Source of the DNA: Strongyloides papillosus | Taxonomy: Eukaryota > Nematoda > Chromadorea > Rhabditida > Strongyloididae | Assembly: GCA_005656395.1 (NCBI GenBank) | Contig: SRSI01000050.1 | Span: 1,612,001-1,676,000 of the forward strand | DNA length: 64,000 nucleotides | Reading direction: 5' to 3' | Shown here: positions 24,826-38,463 of the stretch, one piece after another | Numbering within the stretch: the stretch's first letter is position 1 | Layout of the letters: each line of letters starts with the position of its first letter | Made by a program: the position numbers and the translations under genes | Notes under the pieces: model-generated | Seen by the model: the letters and a program-made list of their open reading frames with translations, nothing else | What the model was told of the DNA's origin: nothing | The model's database searches: none

Positions 24826-25264
24826 ATGATGAATAAAATTGAGATTAATGGTGTACCGATATCTTTAATATTTTTCCTTGCATCTATACTATATTTCTGC
24901 GGTGTTATTGTAATTTATTTATGCTTATTAAGATTCGCAGTAAGTATCTTTTGCTTAAGAATATATATTTTTAGTTTTATTACTTCCTTATCAATGCTGT
25001 TTTTTGTTTTTTCAGCCAGAAAAGTTACGCCAACAAAACAATAGTGGATTAATTGGAGAGGATGAATATAAATATTATTGCGATTGCTCGTGTCTTTTAA
25101 CAGTTTTTCCATGCCAAACTTTTTCATTAAGGTCTATGTTGAGGAAAACACGGCTTTGTATTAAATGTAATTCGATAAGGGAATCGTTTCAGTGTGAATG
25201 CCTTAGACCTGTAGTACAAGGAACACCTGCTTATAAAGTTGATTTTATTTGTTGTACAGTTTAA
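24826..25264 (+). CDS. Small Cys-rich single-pass membrane protein
   Basis: Exons 24826-24939 and 25016-25264, with a 76-bp GTAAGT...TTTCAG intron in phase 0, give about 120 aa. Residues 11-36 form one transmembrane helix (PISLIFFLASILYFCGVIVI). The remainder holds eleven Cys, clustered as CDCSC, PCQ, CIKC, CEC and a terminal ICC, suggesting metal binding or disulphides. I do not recognise the family. The intron is supported because the Cys-rich exon has no good ATG of its own and the splice keeps the frame. It converges on the tyrosinase gene, whose stop is 172 bp away. An AATAAA signal follows the stop closely. Confidence 0.6.
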
Positions 25265-25436
25265 ATATAACTTTTTTTAATAAATAAAATAGTTTTTGAC
25301 GTCATCAATAATTTAAAATTATTTTTATTATAAATTATTATTTATTAAATAAGTTTAAATAAATAAATTTTAAGGCGTTATATATATAATGTTACATACA
25401 TCTTCAATTTTTGGAAATTGATAAATTACATTCATT

Positions 25437-27386
25437 TTATTTACCCTCTTGGACTTCCTCTGTTTCATCATCAAGACCTATCTCCTCTGGAAGCTCTTCT
25501 TTTTTATCTTTTTTACCTTCTACAGCAGTCTCTTTTGCAATCTTTCTACATAACTGTTCAGAGGTATACTCACAAAGTTTACAACTTTTTTGACAATTCT
25601 CTGACATAAAATGTTTCTTACTTTCACAATGACCAAGTGTTGACCAATGTTTACATGCTAAATGCCTATCAACACAACCTTTTTCTTGAGCCTTCCTCGT
25701 TGGTATACACTCCCCACATGATCTTCTACAATACTTGTTCATATAATTTGGATTAGCTTCACATTCATCAAGGTTACTCCATAACTCACAACAAGGATCA
25801 TTATTAAGACATGACAATGTTGTTGACGATATATTAGTCAATGGTGCTAATCTCAATTTAATTGTTTCCTCCTTGTGTGGTGCTTTTTCAATTATTATTG
25901 CTTCCTCTGTATGATTACTATCCGTGACAGCCCCTTTCATTGCGAAACCTCTACTACCACCACCTACACATCTTCCATTAACACATATACCACCAAAACA
26001 TGCATCCATACCTTCAAAACCAGTACATACACCACCTAATTTGATTTTTGATACACAATGTGGTGCACCTCTTGGATCACAGAAAAGGTATTGTGAACCA
26101 CAGTTACGGTTTTGGAATGAACATGTTGGTCTGGGAGCGTAACTGTACATGTTGTCAGTGTAACCATTTGAAAGACCATCTTTGTTAAGAATGTTGAATG
26201 GTCTCATAATTGAATTAGAGAAGTGTTGTGAATTCATGCATTGTGGAAGGTCTGGTGGGTAGGCATTTTCTCTTTCCATTCTGTTTTGGTGCATTTGTCT
26301 CCAGGCTTCGAATAGGTAATCAACGAATGAGTGGTGTTGGAAGAACACTGGATCGTTGACGGATGTTGAGATTTTGAGGACTGTACCACCTACCCAGTTG
26401 TGTACAGCACCATGGACGTATTCTATGGCGCCGAAGTAACTTGTGTACATACATCCACGTAATGGTGCTGTGTATGCTAATGTGTTTACAATACTGTTTT
26501 GTGCTAAAATATTTTGTATATTTTGTTCTGTGAATAGATGTCCCTCGCGTCCAAGATTTCTTGTAATTCCAGGGAGACCTTCTAGTGTTCTGAAACCAAC
26601 AAATGGTCCATTGTATACCATACCATTTTGTGGTGCTTCACCAAAGAAGAGATGTGAAAATATAATAGAATCAGCTGGGTTTGGTAAATAATTATCCATA
26701 ACTGAATCCCAATATGGTACAGAGAGTGTTGGATCAATTAATTTTAAGGCTATCTCGAATCGTTTAACGTACTCCCTGTGCCATAAAAGGAAGGCAGGTC
26801 CGGCATGAGCTCCTGAGGCAGTGGCGACTGAACGGTGTTGAGCAGATAATCTATCGTATTCACCGTTGTTTTTTAAGATACGAATGGCAGCAAAGTAGCG
26901 GTTTCTTTCATCATCGCTTAGTGTTCTGATATCTCTTCTGAAGGATTTTTGAAGAGGAGCACCGTTGGGGAGGATACATTGTCCGTTTGGTCCGAGTTGG
27001 CCGCGGAAGTATGGGCAAAGGCATTGGAGATTCATACATGCTTGAGGGATTGGTTGGATATTGTTGTTAGGAAGTGTTGGTGTGAATTGTTGAATATTAT
27101 TCTGTGGACGAGGGAAATTTTGATTTTGTCCATTGTTATTATTAGGTTGGAAGAAACCTGGTGGTCTGACTACAGTATTTCTCTCAAATTGTTGTCTTCT
27201 GGCAATGGCTCTTCTGGCATTTCTGTCCCATCGGTGAAAGTTATTACATATCATTCTCCTGTTAGCTGGAGCATTTTGGCATTGTGGAAATTGTTGTCTA
27301 CGATTACGTAGCTGTTGTCCTGATAGAAGGATTACACAAGCAAGTAGCGTTATAGTAAAAATAAACAGTCTTTTTATGTAACTCAT
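25437..27386 (-). CDS. Secreted tyrosinase with two ShKT domains
   Basis: Type 3 copper oxidase acting on phenols, likely in cuticle or eggshell cross-linking. Single exon, 649 aa. Residues 1-23 are a signal peptide. An Asn/Gln/Pro-rich linker (about 66-115) precedes the tyrosinase domain. CuA ligands are likely His184, His194 and His203 (around SGAHAGPAFLLWHREY); CuB ligands are His325 and His329 (YVHGAVHNWVGG) and His351 or His352 in FFQHHSFVDYLFEAW. Two six-Cys ShKT modules lie near residues 535-570 and 580-615 (CCELWSNLDECEANP, CKHWSTLGHCESKKHF). The very end is acidic and Lys-rich. Nematodes have several such enzymes (tyr genes); I cannot say which one this is. Confidence 0.93.
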   Translation of the reverse strand: MSYIKRLFIFTITLLACVILLSGQQLRNRRQQFPQCQNAPANRRMICNNFHRWDRNARRAIARRQQFERNTVVRPPGFFQPNNNNGQNQNFPRPQNNIQQFTPTLPNNNIQPIPQACMNLQCLCPYFRGQLGPNGQCILPNGAPLQKSFRRDIRTLSDDERNRYFAAIRILKNNGEYDRLSAQHRSVATASGAHAGPAFLLWHREYVKRFEIALKLIDPTLSVPYWDSVMDNYLPNPADSIIFSHLFFGEAPQNGMVYNGPFVGFRTLEGLPGITRNLGREGHLFTEQNIQNILAQNSIVNTLAYTAPLRGCMYTSYFGAIEYVHGAVHNWVGGTVLKISTSVNDPVFFQHHSFVDYLFEAWRQMHQNRMERENAYPPDLPQCMNSQHFSNSIMRPFNILNKDGLSNGYTDNMYSYAPRPTCSFQNRNCGSQYLFCDPRGAPHCVSKIKLGGVCTGFEGMDACFGGICVNGRCVGGGSRGFAMKGAVTDSNHTEEAIIIEKAPHKEETIKLRLAPLTNISSTTLSCLNNDPCCELWSNLDECEANPNYMNKYCRRSCGECIPTRKAQEKGCVDRHLACKHWSTLGHCESKKHFMSENCQKSCKLCEYTSEQLCRKIAKETAVEGKKDKKEELPEEIGLDDETEEVQEGK

Positions 27387-29211
27387 AATTAAAATAATTA
27401 TTAATTTTTTTGAAACTTTATAAAATGATAAAATAAAATAAAAACTTCAGTTTATATAAGGAAATAATTTTTTTGTCATGAAAAAAAAGTTACTCTCTTA
27501 ACCATTACCGTTCTGATAACCTTTTACTGAAAGGGGTGATTAAAAAACAATGCTATTAATTTAAAAAAAATCTTGATGCGGAAAAAAAATTGTTTTTATG
27601 TTGTTTTTTTTATTGTAGACATACACAAGTATCCTGAAACAGTTGAGGTTCAATTTTTGATATTTAACATTACTCATCATCTTTGATATAATTACGTAGT
27701 AAATTAAATATAATATATTTTTAATTTCTCACGTAAAAGTGATAATGAAAAAGATGGGGAAAAATGTAACATAACATGAAGCTGGTTTGGAAACGACCAT
27801 CTTTTTGACTATTGACTTTTTTTGTGATCTTTAATAGTTTATACTTTTTTTACTGTTATAATAAAAAAATGTTTTTTTTCATTTAATAATTAGTTAATTA
27901 AAAAATTTGATAAACAAAAAGTTATGATGTAATAAATTATGTTAAAAAAATGCTTATGTTTACCTTCTGTACTTGGTGGCTGGGTTGTTAGAGAGGCATC
28001 AATAGAATTTTATTTATTTTTTAACAAAAAATTATGACATTAATAAAAAAGAACAATAGAAGAGTAAATTTGTTGATTTCTGTACGTGAGAAACGACTAT
28101 TTTTTTTCCCTTTAAAATGTCCTAGTATATTTTTTTAATATAAAACAGGTTTAATTAAATTTTTACAAATACCATCTGATTGTCCTTTGATTATTATACT
28201 ATTTTACTATTTTTAGAGATTATTTATCTTGAAAGTGAGAATAAAAAAAAGCTAGAGAAGAAAATGAGATATGACAAAGCAATTTAATAAAATAAATAAA
28301 ACTATTATGTTTAAATTTTAATTTCATTATGTTGACGTTTCAAATCATAAGGGCAAGAATGAATGTGATTATATTATTATGATATTAAGAAAAATACATT
28401 TTTAAAATATCTTTGTAAGATGTGTTTTAAGAATGATGTAAATAATTAAGAGATTAGTGCTATATATTTCATGGTATCTCAATGTAAAGTGATATATTGT
28501 TTAAAAAATAACTTGACAACTTTTTTATTTATCTTCACGGTATATGACGAAATGTTTTGAATGACAAAAAAATGAAGATTATGGTTATTAATGAAGTAAA
28601 TAGATTCTTGAATGCTTAAAGTAATATCACTTATCAGATCTATACAGTTATATATAGGTATTTTGAAGAAGTGTTATTGTGTTGATATTCGTCATCTCAT
28701 CATCATCCACTGCTTCCTAAGCATAAAAGACAATTTCTCTTATATTTTATTTATTATAAACTACCTCCTGATCATAGTATATCTCTGATATACAATGTAT
28801 ATATATATATTTATAAAGCTCCCTCTATCCCATCGCCTATCAACATCTTTTTACTCCCCCGTTCGAGTTAATTTAAAGTTACCCTTGTGTTCTTAATAAT
28901 GTTTCCACATTCATATATTATTTCTTTTTTGAAGTTTTCAATAGATAAAATTAAGAGTATATTTTATTGCTGAAGATTGATAGATTTGTTTAATAATATG
29001 TCTCCTTTACTTTTATATGATACTCTTGAAATCAGTGTGATTAAAACATAATAACATATCTTTACTGATGTTTTTATTTTTATTATTTTTATTTTTTTTA
29101 CTTTCTTCCTTTATTAATTACTTTTTTATCATTTATTTTTCTTAGATTTTTATTAATTTTGTATATTTTATTTTTTATTTCCTATCTTTTTTAGGTGAAA
29201 GTTAGGAAATT
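27387..29211. promoter_or_regulatory. Divergent intergenic region (tyrosinase / coronin)
   Basis: About 1.8 kb between divergent genes, AT-rich, with a TA tract near 28797-28812. It must hold the tyrosinase promoter at its left and the coronin promoter at its right. A pyrimidine-rich acceptor (CTTTTTTAG, ending 29194) lies 17 nt before the coronin ATG, suggesting trans-splicing or a 5' UTR intron. No gene supported. Confidence 0.45.
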
Positions 29212-31002
29212 ATGAATATTGTTAGGCAATCCAAGTATCGTCATGTTTTTTGTAAACCACTCAAACATGAATCATGTATGTCTGACATCAAAGTCACAGA
29301 AGTATCATGGGATTCCTTATTCTGTGCTGTAAACCCAAAATTCGTAGCTTTCATCGTTAGAGGATCCGGTGGACCATTTTTGGTTGTACCTGTCAACAAG
29401 ATAGGCAGAATCGACAAGGATTACCCATACGTAGATGCCCACAAAGCTCCATGTCTCGAAATCGCATGGTCCCCCTTCAACGACAACGTCATAGCATCCT
29501 GTTCTGAGGATACCACAACAAAAGTTTGGTTAATTCCAGATAGAGGCCTAACCAGAACGTTATCAGAACCAGTTGTCGAGTTAACAGGACATCAAAAGAG
29601 AGTAAATACACTAGCTTGGCATCCAACTGCAAATAATATCTTGTTAACAGCTGGAGGTGAAAATAAAATATTAATGTGGAATGTTGGGACTGGTGAAGCA
29701 TTGCTAGAAGTTGACGGGCATCCTGATCAAATATTTTCATTGTCTTTTAACTATGATGGTAGTCAATTCCTTACCGCATGTAAAGATAAAAAGTTACGCA
29801 TTTTTGATTCACATACTGGACAATTACTTAGAGAAGGCAGTGGACACGAGGGTGTTAAACCACAAAGAGCCATCTTTTTGAAGGATGGTAGAGTTTTTAC
29901 AACTGGTTTCACTAAAAGAAGTGAACGTTTATATGCCCTTCGCCATCCAGATAACCTTTCTGAACCAATTGTTCAGGAAGAATTAGATACCAGTAATGGT
30001 GTTCTATTTCCATTGTATGATGAAGATACAAACCTCCTCTGGTTAGCAGGAAAAGGTGATTGTGCAATTAGATATTATGAAATTAATGACGAAAGACCAT
30101 ATGTTCATTACATCAACACATATACAACATCCGAACCCCAGAGAGCTATTGGATTTCAAAATAAAAGAGCAATGAATTACAACGAAAACGAGACAGCCAG
30201 AATATATAAACTAACAACAAAAGGTGTCGTAGATGTTTTGCAATTTTACGTTCCCAGAAAGTCAGATCTTTACCAGGCTGATTTATACCCCGATACCAGA
30301 TCATTGATACCAGCAATGACAGCAGAAGAGTTTGCTGAAGGTAAAAATGCCCCACCAAATTTGATGGTTGTCAATCCAAATGCTGCTGAGGCATCTAAAC
30401 CAAAAATTCAAGTGGCTAAAAAAGCTAATATTCTTAGTCAATTACCACCACAGACGACACAACAACAACAACAACCAGTACAAGTGGCACCATCTCCATC
30501 ACCACAACCAGCCAGGCGCCAACAACCAGTTGTCGATGATGATATGGGTATTGTTATTCAACCAAAACAAACTCCACAACAATCACCAAGACAAGAAGTC
30601 AGACAAGAAGTTAGGAGAGAAAAATCACCACCTAAAGGTGCAGGTTTTAATGGAAATCCAACCCCAAAACAACAAGTTCAACTCAAAAGTAGGGGTGAAC
30701 ATGATGGTGGTAAAGAATTGACAGCCGGACAAAGGAGAGCTGCTGCCGAATTGGAGAGAATCAAAAGAAGTCAACGTGAACCAGAGGAAGAGGTACAACC
30801 ATATCAAAGAGGTGGAATGCAACCAAGACAACACGGCAGTTCATCCTCATTATCAACAGATCAAGGTATGCCAGGAGGTCCCGAAGAGATGTATATGGAA
30901 ATCCAACGTCTTAAACAAGTCCTTCGATCTCATGAAAGGCGTATCAGACTCCTCGAAGATCAATTGGCTGATTTTTCAATGTCAAACACCTATGGTTTAT
31001 AA
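29212..31002 (+). CDS. cor-1: Coronin (actin-binding WD-repeat protein)
   Basis: Single exon, 596 aa. Coronins bind F-actin and regulate Arp2/3 and cofilin in the cell cortex. The N-terminus has the coronin signature (VRQSKYRHVFCKP). A seven-bladed beta-propeller follows, with clear WD repeats (EIAWSPFNDNVIASCSEDTTTKVW; LTGHQKRVNTLAWHP; LSFNYDGSQFLTACKDKKLRIFD, in outline) and the conserved DLYQADLYPDT after the propeller. Residues about 400-530 are a Gln/Pro-rich linker with QQQQQ. The last 35 residues form the trimerising coiled coil (YMEIQRLKQVLRSHERRIRL). The single long exon is notable for a gene split in many animals. Confidence 0.95.
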   Translation: MNIVRQSKYRHVFCKPLKHESCMSDIKVTEVSWDSLFCAVNPKFVAFIVRGSGGPFLVVPVNKIGRIDKDYPYVDAHKAPCLEIAWSPFNDNVIASCSEDTTTKVWLIPDRGLTRTLSEPVVELTGHQKRVNTLAWHPTANNILLTAGGENKILMWNVGTGEALLEVDGHPDQIFSLSFNYDGSQFLTACKDKKLRIFDSHTGQLLREGSGHEGVKPQRAIFLKDGRVFTTGFTKRSERLYALRHPDNLSEPIVQEELDTSNGVLFPLYDEDTNLLWLAGKGDCAIRYYEINDERPYVHYINTYTTSEPQRAIGFQNKRAMNYNENETARIYKLTTKGVVDVLQFYVPRKSDLYQADLYPDTRSLIPAMTAEEFAEGKNAPPNLMVVNPNAAEASKPKIQVAKKANILSQLPPQTTQQQQQPVQVAPSPSPQPARRQQPVVDDDMGIVIQPKQTPQQSPRQEVRQEVRREKSPPKGAGFNGNPTPKQQVQLKSRGEHDGGKELTAGQRRAAAELERIKRSQREPEEEVQPYQRGGMQPRQHGSSSSLSTDQGMPGGPEEMYMEIQRLKQVLRSHERRIRLLEDQLADFSMSNTYGL

Positions 31003-31278
31003 ATAATAACTAGATTTAATAATAAATTACATAAATATATATACATTAATTACTGTAAACAATATTTTTTATTGATAAAAAAAAGTTAATAACAAACTTT
31101 AAACTGTACTAAAGATGTGAACTCAAAACAATAACAAAGTAAAAACAAAGATAAAAAACAAATTGTACAGATTAGGTAATGGAGCATAACAGATAAAAGT
31201 GGGAGGAGTTGAAAAAAAACAAAATCTTGGTAGTTGTAAACTTTGTAGGAAAAAAGATAATATCTGATATCCGAAAAA

Positions 31279-32650
31279 TTAATCACTATCATCAGATGAG
31301 GATTCAGATTTCTTGGAAGTTTTCTCTGGAACAGTATCATTATCATCAGTTGCTTCTCTCTTTCTATTATCAGAATTGGTGGTTGCTGAGTAATCAACAA
31401 AGGCACTAATATAACCAGCTGGTGTACTGGCATTTGGTTTGCCATACTTATCAAGTTTACCTTCTTTGATTAGTTGGGCTTTTCTTGAAGCAACAGGTCC
31501 AAGACCCCATTTTCTTCCATATGTATCTCTTTCCATAATAACTCTCTTTGTCTTAGCAACAATACCATGATCAACTGTGCACATTGTGGCTGTTGTCATC
31601 ATTGCAATGGCAATACAAACAGCCTCTCCCTTTGTTGTTACAATAACGATTTCTTTTCCAATCTCAATACCATCATCATACCTTAAAACTCCTGTAAGGA
31701 GGATTTTAGCTCCATAACAAATAGCATTAACAGCTGAATCTTTAACGACAATTCTTTTATGACCAATAAGAAGAGCCTCAAGTGGTCTAATGATCGTACG
31801 CAAGTAAGTATCGTCTTTTTGATGATCATATAGATATTGGGCATCCAAGATATCGTGCATAGTTACGAGACCATCGTGTTCAGATGTTACACCAGAACGT
31901 GAACGTCTCAATTCGAGCATATTACCACCAGTTCCGAGGAGGAGACCAAGGTGGACGCAGAGTGTACGGACATAAGTACCAGCTTCACAGGAAACACGGA
32001 ATATTCCCATATTTTGTTCGTTATCATACTCGATAAGAGTATTCTTATAAATAGTACGGACACGAAGTTGACGTTTAACGGCGGATATAAGTGGTGGTCT
32101 TTGGAAGAGGGCTCCAGTAAGTTTTTCTAAGGCGTTTCTGATTGGTTTTTCACCATCAACGGAGTTGTGGAGTTTGAAGATGGCTACGTATTCTTTACCA
32201 GCACCTTGTTGGGATTTGGCGAGACGGGTTGTTCTATCGATACAGACAATAAGGCAACCAGAAACTTTAGGATCTAAAGTACCGGAGTGTCCAGTTTTTT
32301 CGCATCTAAGAATACGTTTAATCCATGAGACAACTTCATGAGAACTTGGGTTGGCTGGTTTGTCTAAGTTAAAGTATCCTGATGAGACATAATTTTTCAA
32401 ATCTCTCTGTAATGGTGAACAACCATCAGGGAGGGGAGTATAATGATTGGTACGGACATTCATTTTATCAAAATTCTTCAACAACAATGGCCATTCCTCA
32501 GAATTCATTTTCCCTGGTTCTGTGGATGAAGGAAGAATATACTCATCCTTAACTTCTTCCTGAAAGAAAAACAATAAGATTTACTTTTAAAAATATTAAT
32601 AAAAATTATATTACCTTAGATTTTTTTCCCTCCTTTGATTTTTTGCCCAT
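31279..32650 (-). CDS. DKC1: Dyskerin / Cbf5 pseudouridine synthase (H/ACA RNP)
   Basis: Catalytic subunit of box H/ACA snoRNPs that converts uridine to pseudouridine in rRNA and snRNA in the nucleolus; it also supports telomerase RNA in many animals. Exons 32650-32615 ([12 protein letters not shown]) and 32559-31279, with a 55-bp intron, give about 438 aa. The catalytic Asp is residue 108 in [12 protein letters not shown], with the downstream [23 protein letters not shown] and [15 protein letters not shown] motifs of the TruB fold. A PUA domain follows (about 275-355, [17 protein letters not shown] in outline). Both ends are Lys/Ser-rich, as in eukaryotic dyskerins. The 3' end faces coronin, 276 bp away. 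Confidence 0.95.
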
Positions 32651-34375
<1,725 letters not shown>

Positions 34376-35629
34376 ATACAGAAAAGGAGGTCCATGTCTT
34401 TTCATAGGACCCATATATTCGTATGGTAATTTTATGATAACTTTTCGGCGAACTTTGTAATCATCCTATTTTTAATTTTATTAACAATAAAAAGTTGAAA
34501 TGAAGTTTATAGAAATATTTTCCTTTTTTTATTATTTTTGTCGGTGTTTGATACTAATAAAATTGTGTAAAAAGTTCTGGGTCTTTTTCATTTTTTTTGG
34601 TATGAGTTTTAAAAGCATATTCTTGTGTTATTTTATAGGTAGTGTGTTCCAGCTATAGAATAGCAGAAAGAATATGTTTTAATGTAGCACATCTACAGTG
34701 TAGTTTCGGAAATTCACATAGAAAAGTTATTATTTCTATTCTTTCGTTAATCTTACTAATTTTTCAGATCTGCAAACTAGTTTCTAATATAAAGTACATA
34801 GGAAGATTCCAAACACTAAAAATTGTTATTTCCGGTGGAAGGTTGTACCATCGAATGATAGTTTCTAAAACGCCTAAAAAAATCTTATTTCAGGATGACT
34901 AAGAGATTACATTATTTTGGTAAAATGAGACCGCCATGGTAAATTTGTTAACAACAAAATTGTAGTATAAATGTCATCGTCAGTCAAATTTCATGCCATG
35001 AATGGAGAATTTTGACACATTATCATTTATAAGTTTTACTAACTTCCTATTAATTGTTTATTTCATTAGTTTTCACACTAAAAGTTTTAATATAGAATGC
35101 CAATAAAGAAAATAAATAAACTCTAAAGTTAAAATCCTTTCAACAAACTTAATTAGTATCAATCGAATCTACGTTAATTTGAATATTTCTCTATAAAATA
35201 AACATTATTAAATTTATTTAACTTTCCATTTGACCTAATCACTTATTTCCATTTCCTCATTAAGATATATACCTCAATCAAAGTACCCTGCGCAGTATAT
35301 TTGTACAAATACAATAACTCATTGCAATATTTTATTTGCAAAGAAGGCAGATTCTTTTTATATTTTCATTCACTACACACACATATTGATATACTACTTT
35401 ATGGTGATATATTTTATTTGCAAAACTCTACCTATATATAAATATATTGTTAACAATAAGGCTACGTGGCCACTTTCCATTAAAAAAGGTTGTGCTTATT
35501 AAAACAATCACTATAATTTCATTACCCTACATTTTATTCTTTACAATTTCTTTGATAGAAGTTTATATATAATTTTTTTATATTTTCTTTTTACCTTTCT
35601 ATTGTATTATTGATATATTTTGAAGGAAA
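34376..35629. other. Intergenic
   Basis: About 1.25 kb between Ran and the protein disulfide isomerase gene, both on the plus strand. The first 130 bases are the Ran 3' UTR, with AATAAA near 34487. An 86-codon frame at 34642-34902 has no ATG context, domain or splice support and is not accepted. Confidence 0.45.
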
Positions 35630-37516
35630 ATGAAATTATTAAAGTTTGTTATATTATTATCTATATCAAATCTGGGATATTCATCCTCGGAAGCGGAGAC
35701 AGAGGATGATGTCATTGTCTTGACAGAGGCAAACTTTGATGATTTCATAAAAGAAAATCCCATTACAATGGTTAAATTCTATGCCCCTTGGTGTGGGCAT
35801 TGTAAAAAAATGGCTCCAGATTATGCCAAAGCCGCCAAACACCTTAAATTCCCACTAGCCAAAGTTGATGCAACTGTAGAAAAAGCTTTAGGTGAAAAAT
35901 ACAACATCCAAGGGTACCCAACAATAAAATTATTCAAAAATGGTGAGATCATAGATTACACAGGAGCTAGAGATGTTGCAAGTATCGTCGATTGGGGTGA
36001 GGAGGTTACCGATCCAAATTATAAACCACCCAGTGATGAGGTTATTGCCTTGACATCAGAGATGTTTGATGAGTATGTTGCTGATAAACCACTTATGTTG
36101 GTTGAATTTTATGCTCCATGGTGTGGACATTGTAAGAATTTGGCTCCTGAACTTGAGAAAGCCGCAAGAGTTCTTAAAGAAGATAATATTATTATTGCTA
36201 AAGTTGATGCTACTGTTGAGAAGAGGTTAGCTGATCAATTTGGTGTTAAAGGATATCCAACTATGAAAATTCTTAGGAATGGTAAAAGATATGATTATAC
36301 TGGACCAAGAGATTCAGATGGTATCATTGATTATATGCTTAAACAAGCCAATCCAGCAGCTGTAAAGGTTAATACTGTTGCTGAGGCTAAACGACTCATG
36401 AAGAAGACTGATGTTACAATTATGGGATTCTTTGCCAATGAAGATGGTCCACAATACAATGCATTCTTTGAGGCTTCAGAGAAAGTTAGAGAGGAACTTC
36501 CTGATATGGGTTATACAACAGATCCAGCTGTTATTAAAGCATTCAAAGCCCAACCTGGTGATGTAATTATATTTTATCCTGAAATCTTCTGGACTAAATA
36601 TGAAGAAAAACAAAAGAAATACAATAAAGATGCCCCAACAGCTGAGGATTTGTTGGCTTATCTTAAAGATAATCTTGCTCCAATGGTTGGACAGATAACA
36701 AAAGAAAATGCCGCCTTTAGATATTCTAAATTACCTCTTTGTGTAGTATATTATAACGTTGATTTTGATGTAGAATACCGTGAGGGAACCAACTTCTGGA
36801 GGAACAAAGTTGTTGAAGTTGCTAGAAAATACAAAGATTCAAAATATACTTTTGCCATCGGAGATGAGGACGAATTTGCCGATGAGCTGGCTAATGTTGG
36901 TTTAGGTGACTCTGGTTTGGAGCATAATGTCGTCGTTTTCGGTTATGATGGTAGAAAATACCCAATGAATCCAGATAAATATGATGGAGAGTTAGATGAG
37001 AATCTCGAACAATTCATGAAAGATATTAATAGTGGTAAAGTTAAGGCATTCGTTAAGAGTGCCCCAGCACCAAAACAACAAAAAGGACCAGTTAAAGTTC
37101 TTGTTGGGTCAACCTTCTCATCGGTTGTTGATGATGAAAGTAAAGATGTTTTGGTTGAATTTTATGCTCCATGGTGTGGGCATTGTAAAAATTTTGAACC
37201 AGAGTATAATAAACTTGCTGAGAGACTTAAGAAAGAGCAACCAAATCTTGTTCTTGCAAAGATGGATGCTACTGCCAATGATCCACCAGCTAATTTCAAG
37301 GTAGAAGGTTTTCCTACCATTTATTTTGCTCCATCTGGAAAGAAATCTGAGCCAATTAAGTATACTGGTAATAGAGATCTTGATGATTTGGAGAAGTTTA
37401 TGAAGAAGCATGCTGTAAAGAGCTATACAGAGAAAGGTGAAGAAGTTAAAGATAAGAAGAAGGAAGAGAAGAAGGATGAAAAGAAGAAGAAAGAAAAAAA
37501 GAAAGAAGAATTGTAA
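35630..37516 (+). CDS. PDIA4: Protein disulfide isomerase, ERp72/PDIA4 type
   Basis: Thiol oxidoreductase of the endoplasmic reticulum that forms and shuffles disulphides. Single exon, 628 aa. A signal peptide covers about residues 1-18. Three thioredoxin 'a' domains carry the active site APWCGHC, with CGHC at residues 55-58, 165-168 and 516-519. Between the second and third lie two inactive b-type domains (about 240-480). The domain order a-a-b-b'-a is that of ERp72. The C-terminus is a long Lys/Glu run ending KEEL, an ER-retention signal of the KDEL type. The Lys-rich tail is longer than in most orthologues. Confidence 0.95.
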   Translation: MKLLKFVILLSISNLGYSSSEAETEDDVIVLTEANFDDFIKENPITMVKFYAPWCGHCKKMAPDYAKAAKHLKFPLAKVDATVEKALGEKYNIQGYPTIKLFKNGEIIDYTGARDVASIVDWGEEVTDPNYKPPSDEVIALTSEMFDEYVADKPLMLVEFYAPWCGHCKNLAPELEKAARVLKEDNIIIAKVDATVEKRLADQFGVKGYPTMKILRNGKRYDYTGPRDSDGIIDYMLKQANPAAVKVNTVAEAKRLMKKTDVTIMGFFANEDGPQYNAFFEASEKVREELPDMGYTTDPAVIKAFKAQPGDVIIFYPEIFWTKYEEKQKKYNKDAPTAEDLLAYLKDNLAPMVGQITKENAAFRYSKLPLCVVYYNVDFDVEYREGTNFWRNKVVEVARKYKDSKYTFAIGDEDEFADELANVGLGDSGLEHNVVVFGYDGRKYPMNPDKYDGELDENLEQFMKDINSGKVKAFVKSAPAPKQQKGPVKVLVGSTFSSVVDDESKDVLVEFYAPWCGHCKNFEPEYNKLAERLKKEQPNLVLAKMDATANDPPANFKVEGFPTIYFAPSGKKSEPIKYTGNRDLDDLEKFMKKHAVKSYTEKGEEVKDKKKEEKKDEKKKKEKKKEEL

Positions 37517-38463
37517 AACTAATCTACAAGTACATTTATTATATGATATCATTGTCTAGTTATTAATTAAACTAATTTATTTTGTTGAAATAAAGTAAAT
37601 ATTAATGTAAACATAATTGCCATTAAAATATAAAAATATTATCTTTAATTAAATTTTGTCATATTTTATAAATCTTTTTCAATGACAATAGAAAATAAAT
37701 GCATTTTTTGATACTTATCTGTTTCAGTAAGGCCGTTCGGAATATGTTGTTTTTATCTATCAAAACATTTTAATTAAATTTTTATTAACAACTGTGATAA
37801 AGTAAATTGTTTAAACATTTATTGTTAATTACGTTTCAATTTTCACTTGTGAAGGCGAGTATGTTGCAATTCATGTAATGCTTTCATAAATTTATGCGTT
37901 AAAGTTATTTTCTAACATTTTTTTCCATTATCATTGTAAAGTGTCATATTATCATTTTTTACTACTTAGTTTTATCATAAAATCATCTTGTTTTTAACTA
38001 AAAATCAAATCTTAAAATGAAGATAAAAAAAAGAGAAGTACCAAAATTGCTATATAGATTTCAGTCTAACTGAAGAATGAAGGTATGATAAAGTTTATTG
38101 CTTAAAAAAAAGAGTGACAATAATTTGAGTGTCAAATCTTGCACCTAAGAAGCAACGATAAGATTGTGTCTCTCTGCTTGCCCGTTGTTTAATTATTAAA
38201 GGAATTTTCACTTCAATAAAGTAATAATTAACGATAACTAACTACTTAATATATTATTGTAATTATATTTTTACGAGAAAAAATGTATTAATAATAATGA
38301 TACCTCACCCTATTCATTTATATTCTTATCATTTATGCAAAAAAAAAATTCTATTCATATTTTCATTGATATAACACAAAATTAGAATAAACTTATACAA
38401 ATTTCAGTAGTAAAAAGTATTATTTCAAATAGAGAAATTTAGAGTAATTTACTTTATTTTACA
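37517..38463. other. Intergenic; right half is the left arm of a tandem duplication
   Basis: From about 38020 to the next ATG the sequence is matched, with divergence, by 41490-41926 upstream of the second membrane-protein gene. Shared tracts include GTTTATTG followed by poly-A and GAGTG/GAGTT, GTCAAATCTT, and the final CAAATTTCAGTA-to-ATG stretch. The last piece likely holds the common promoter. Confidence 0.5.

Noticed and set aside
34642..34902. 86-codon plus-strand frame after Ran
   Set aside because: No start context, no domain, composition like the surrounding spacer.
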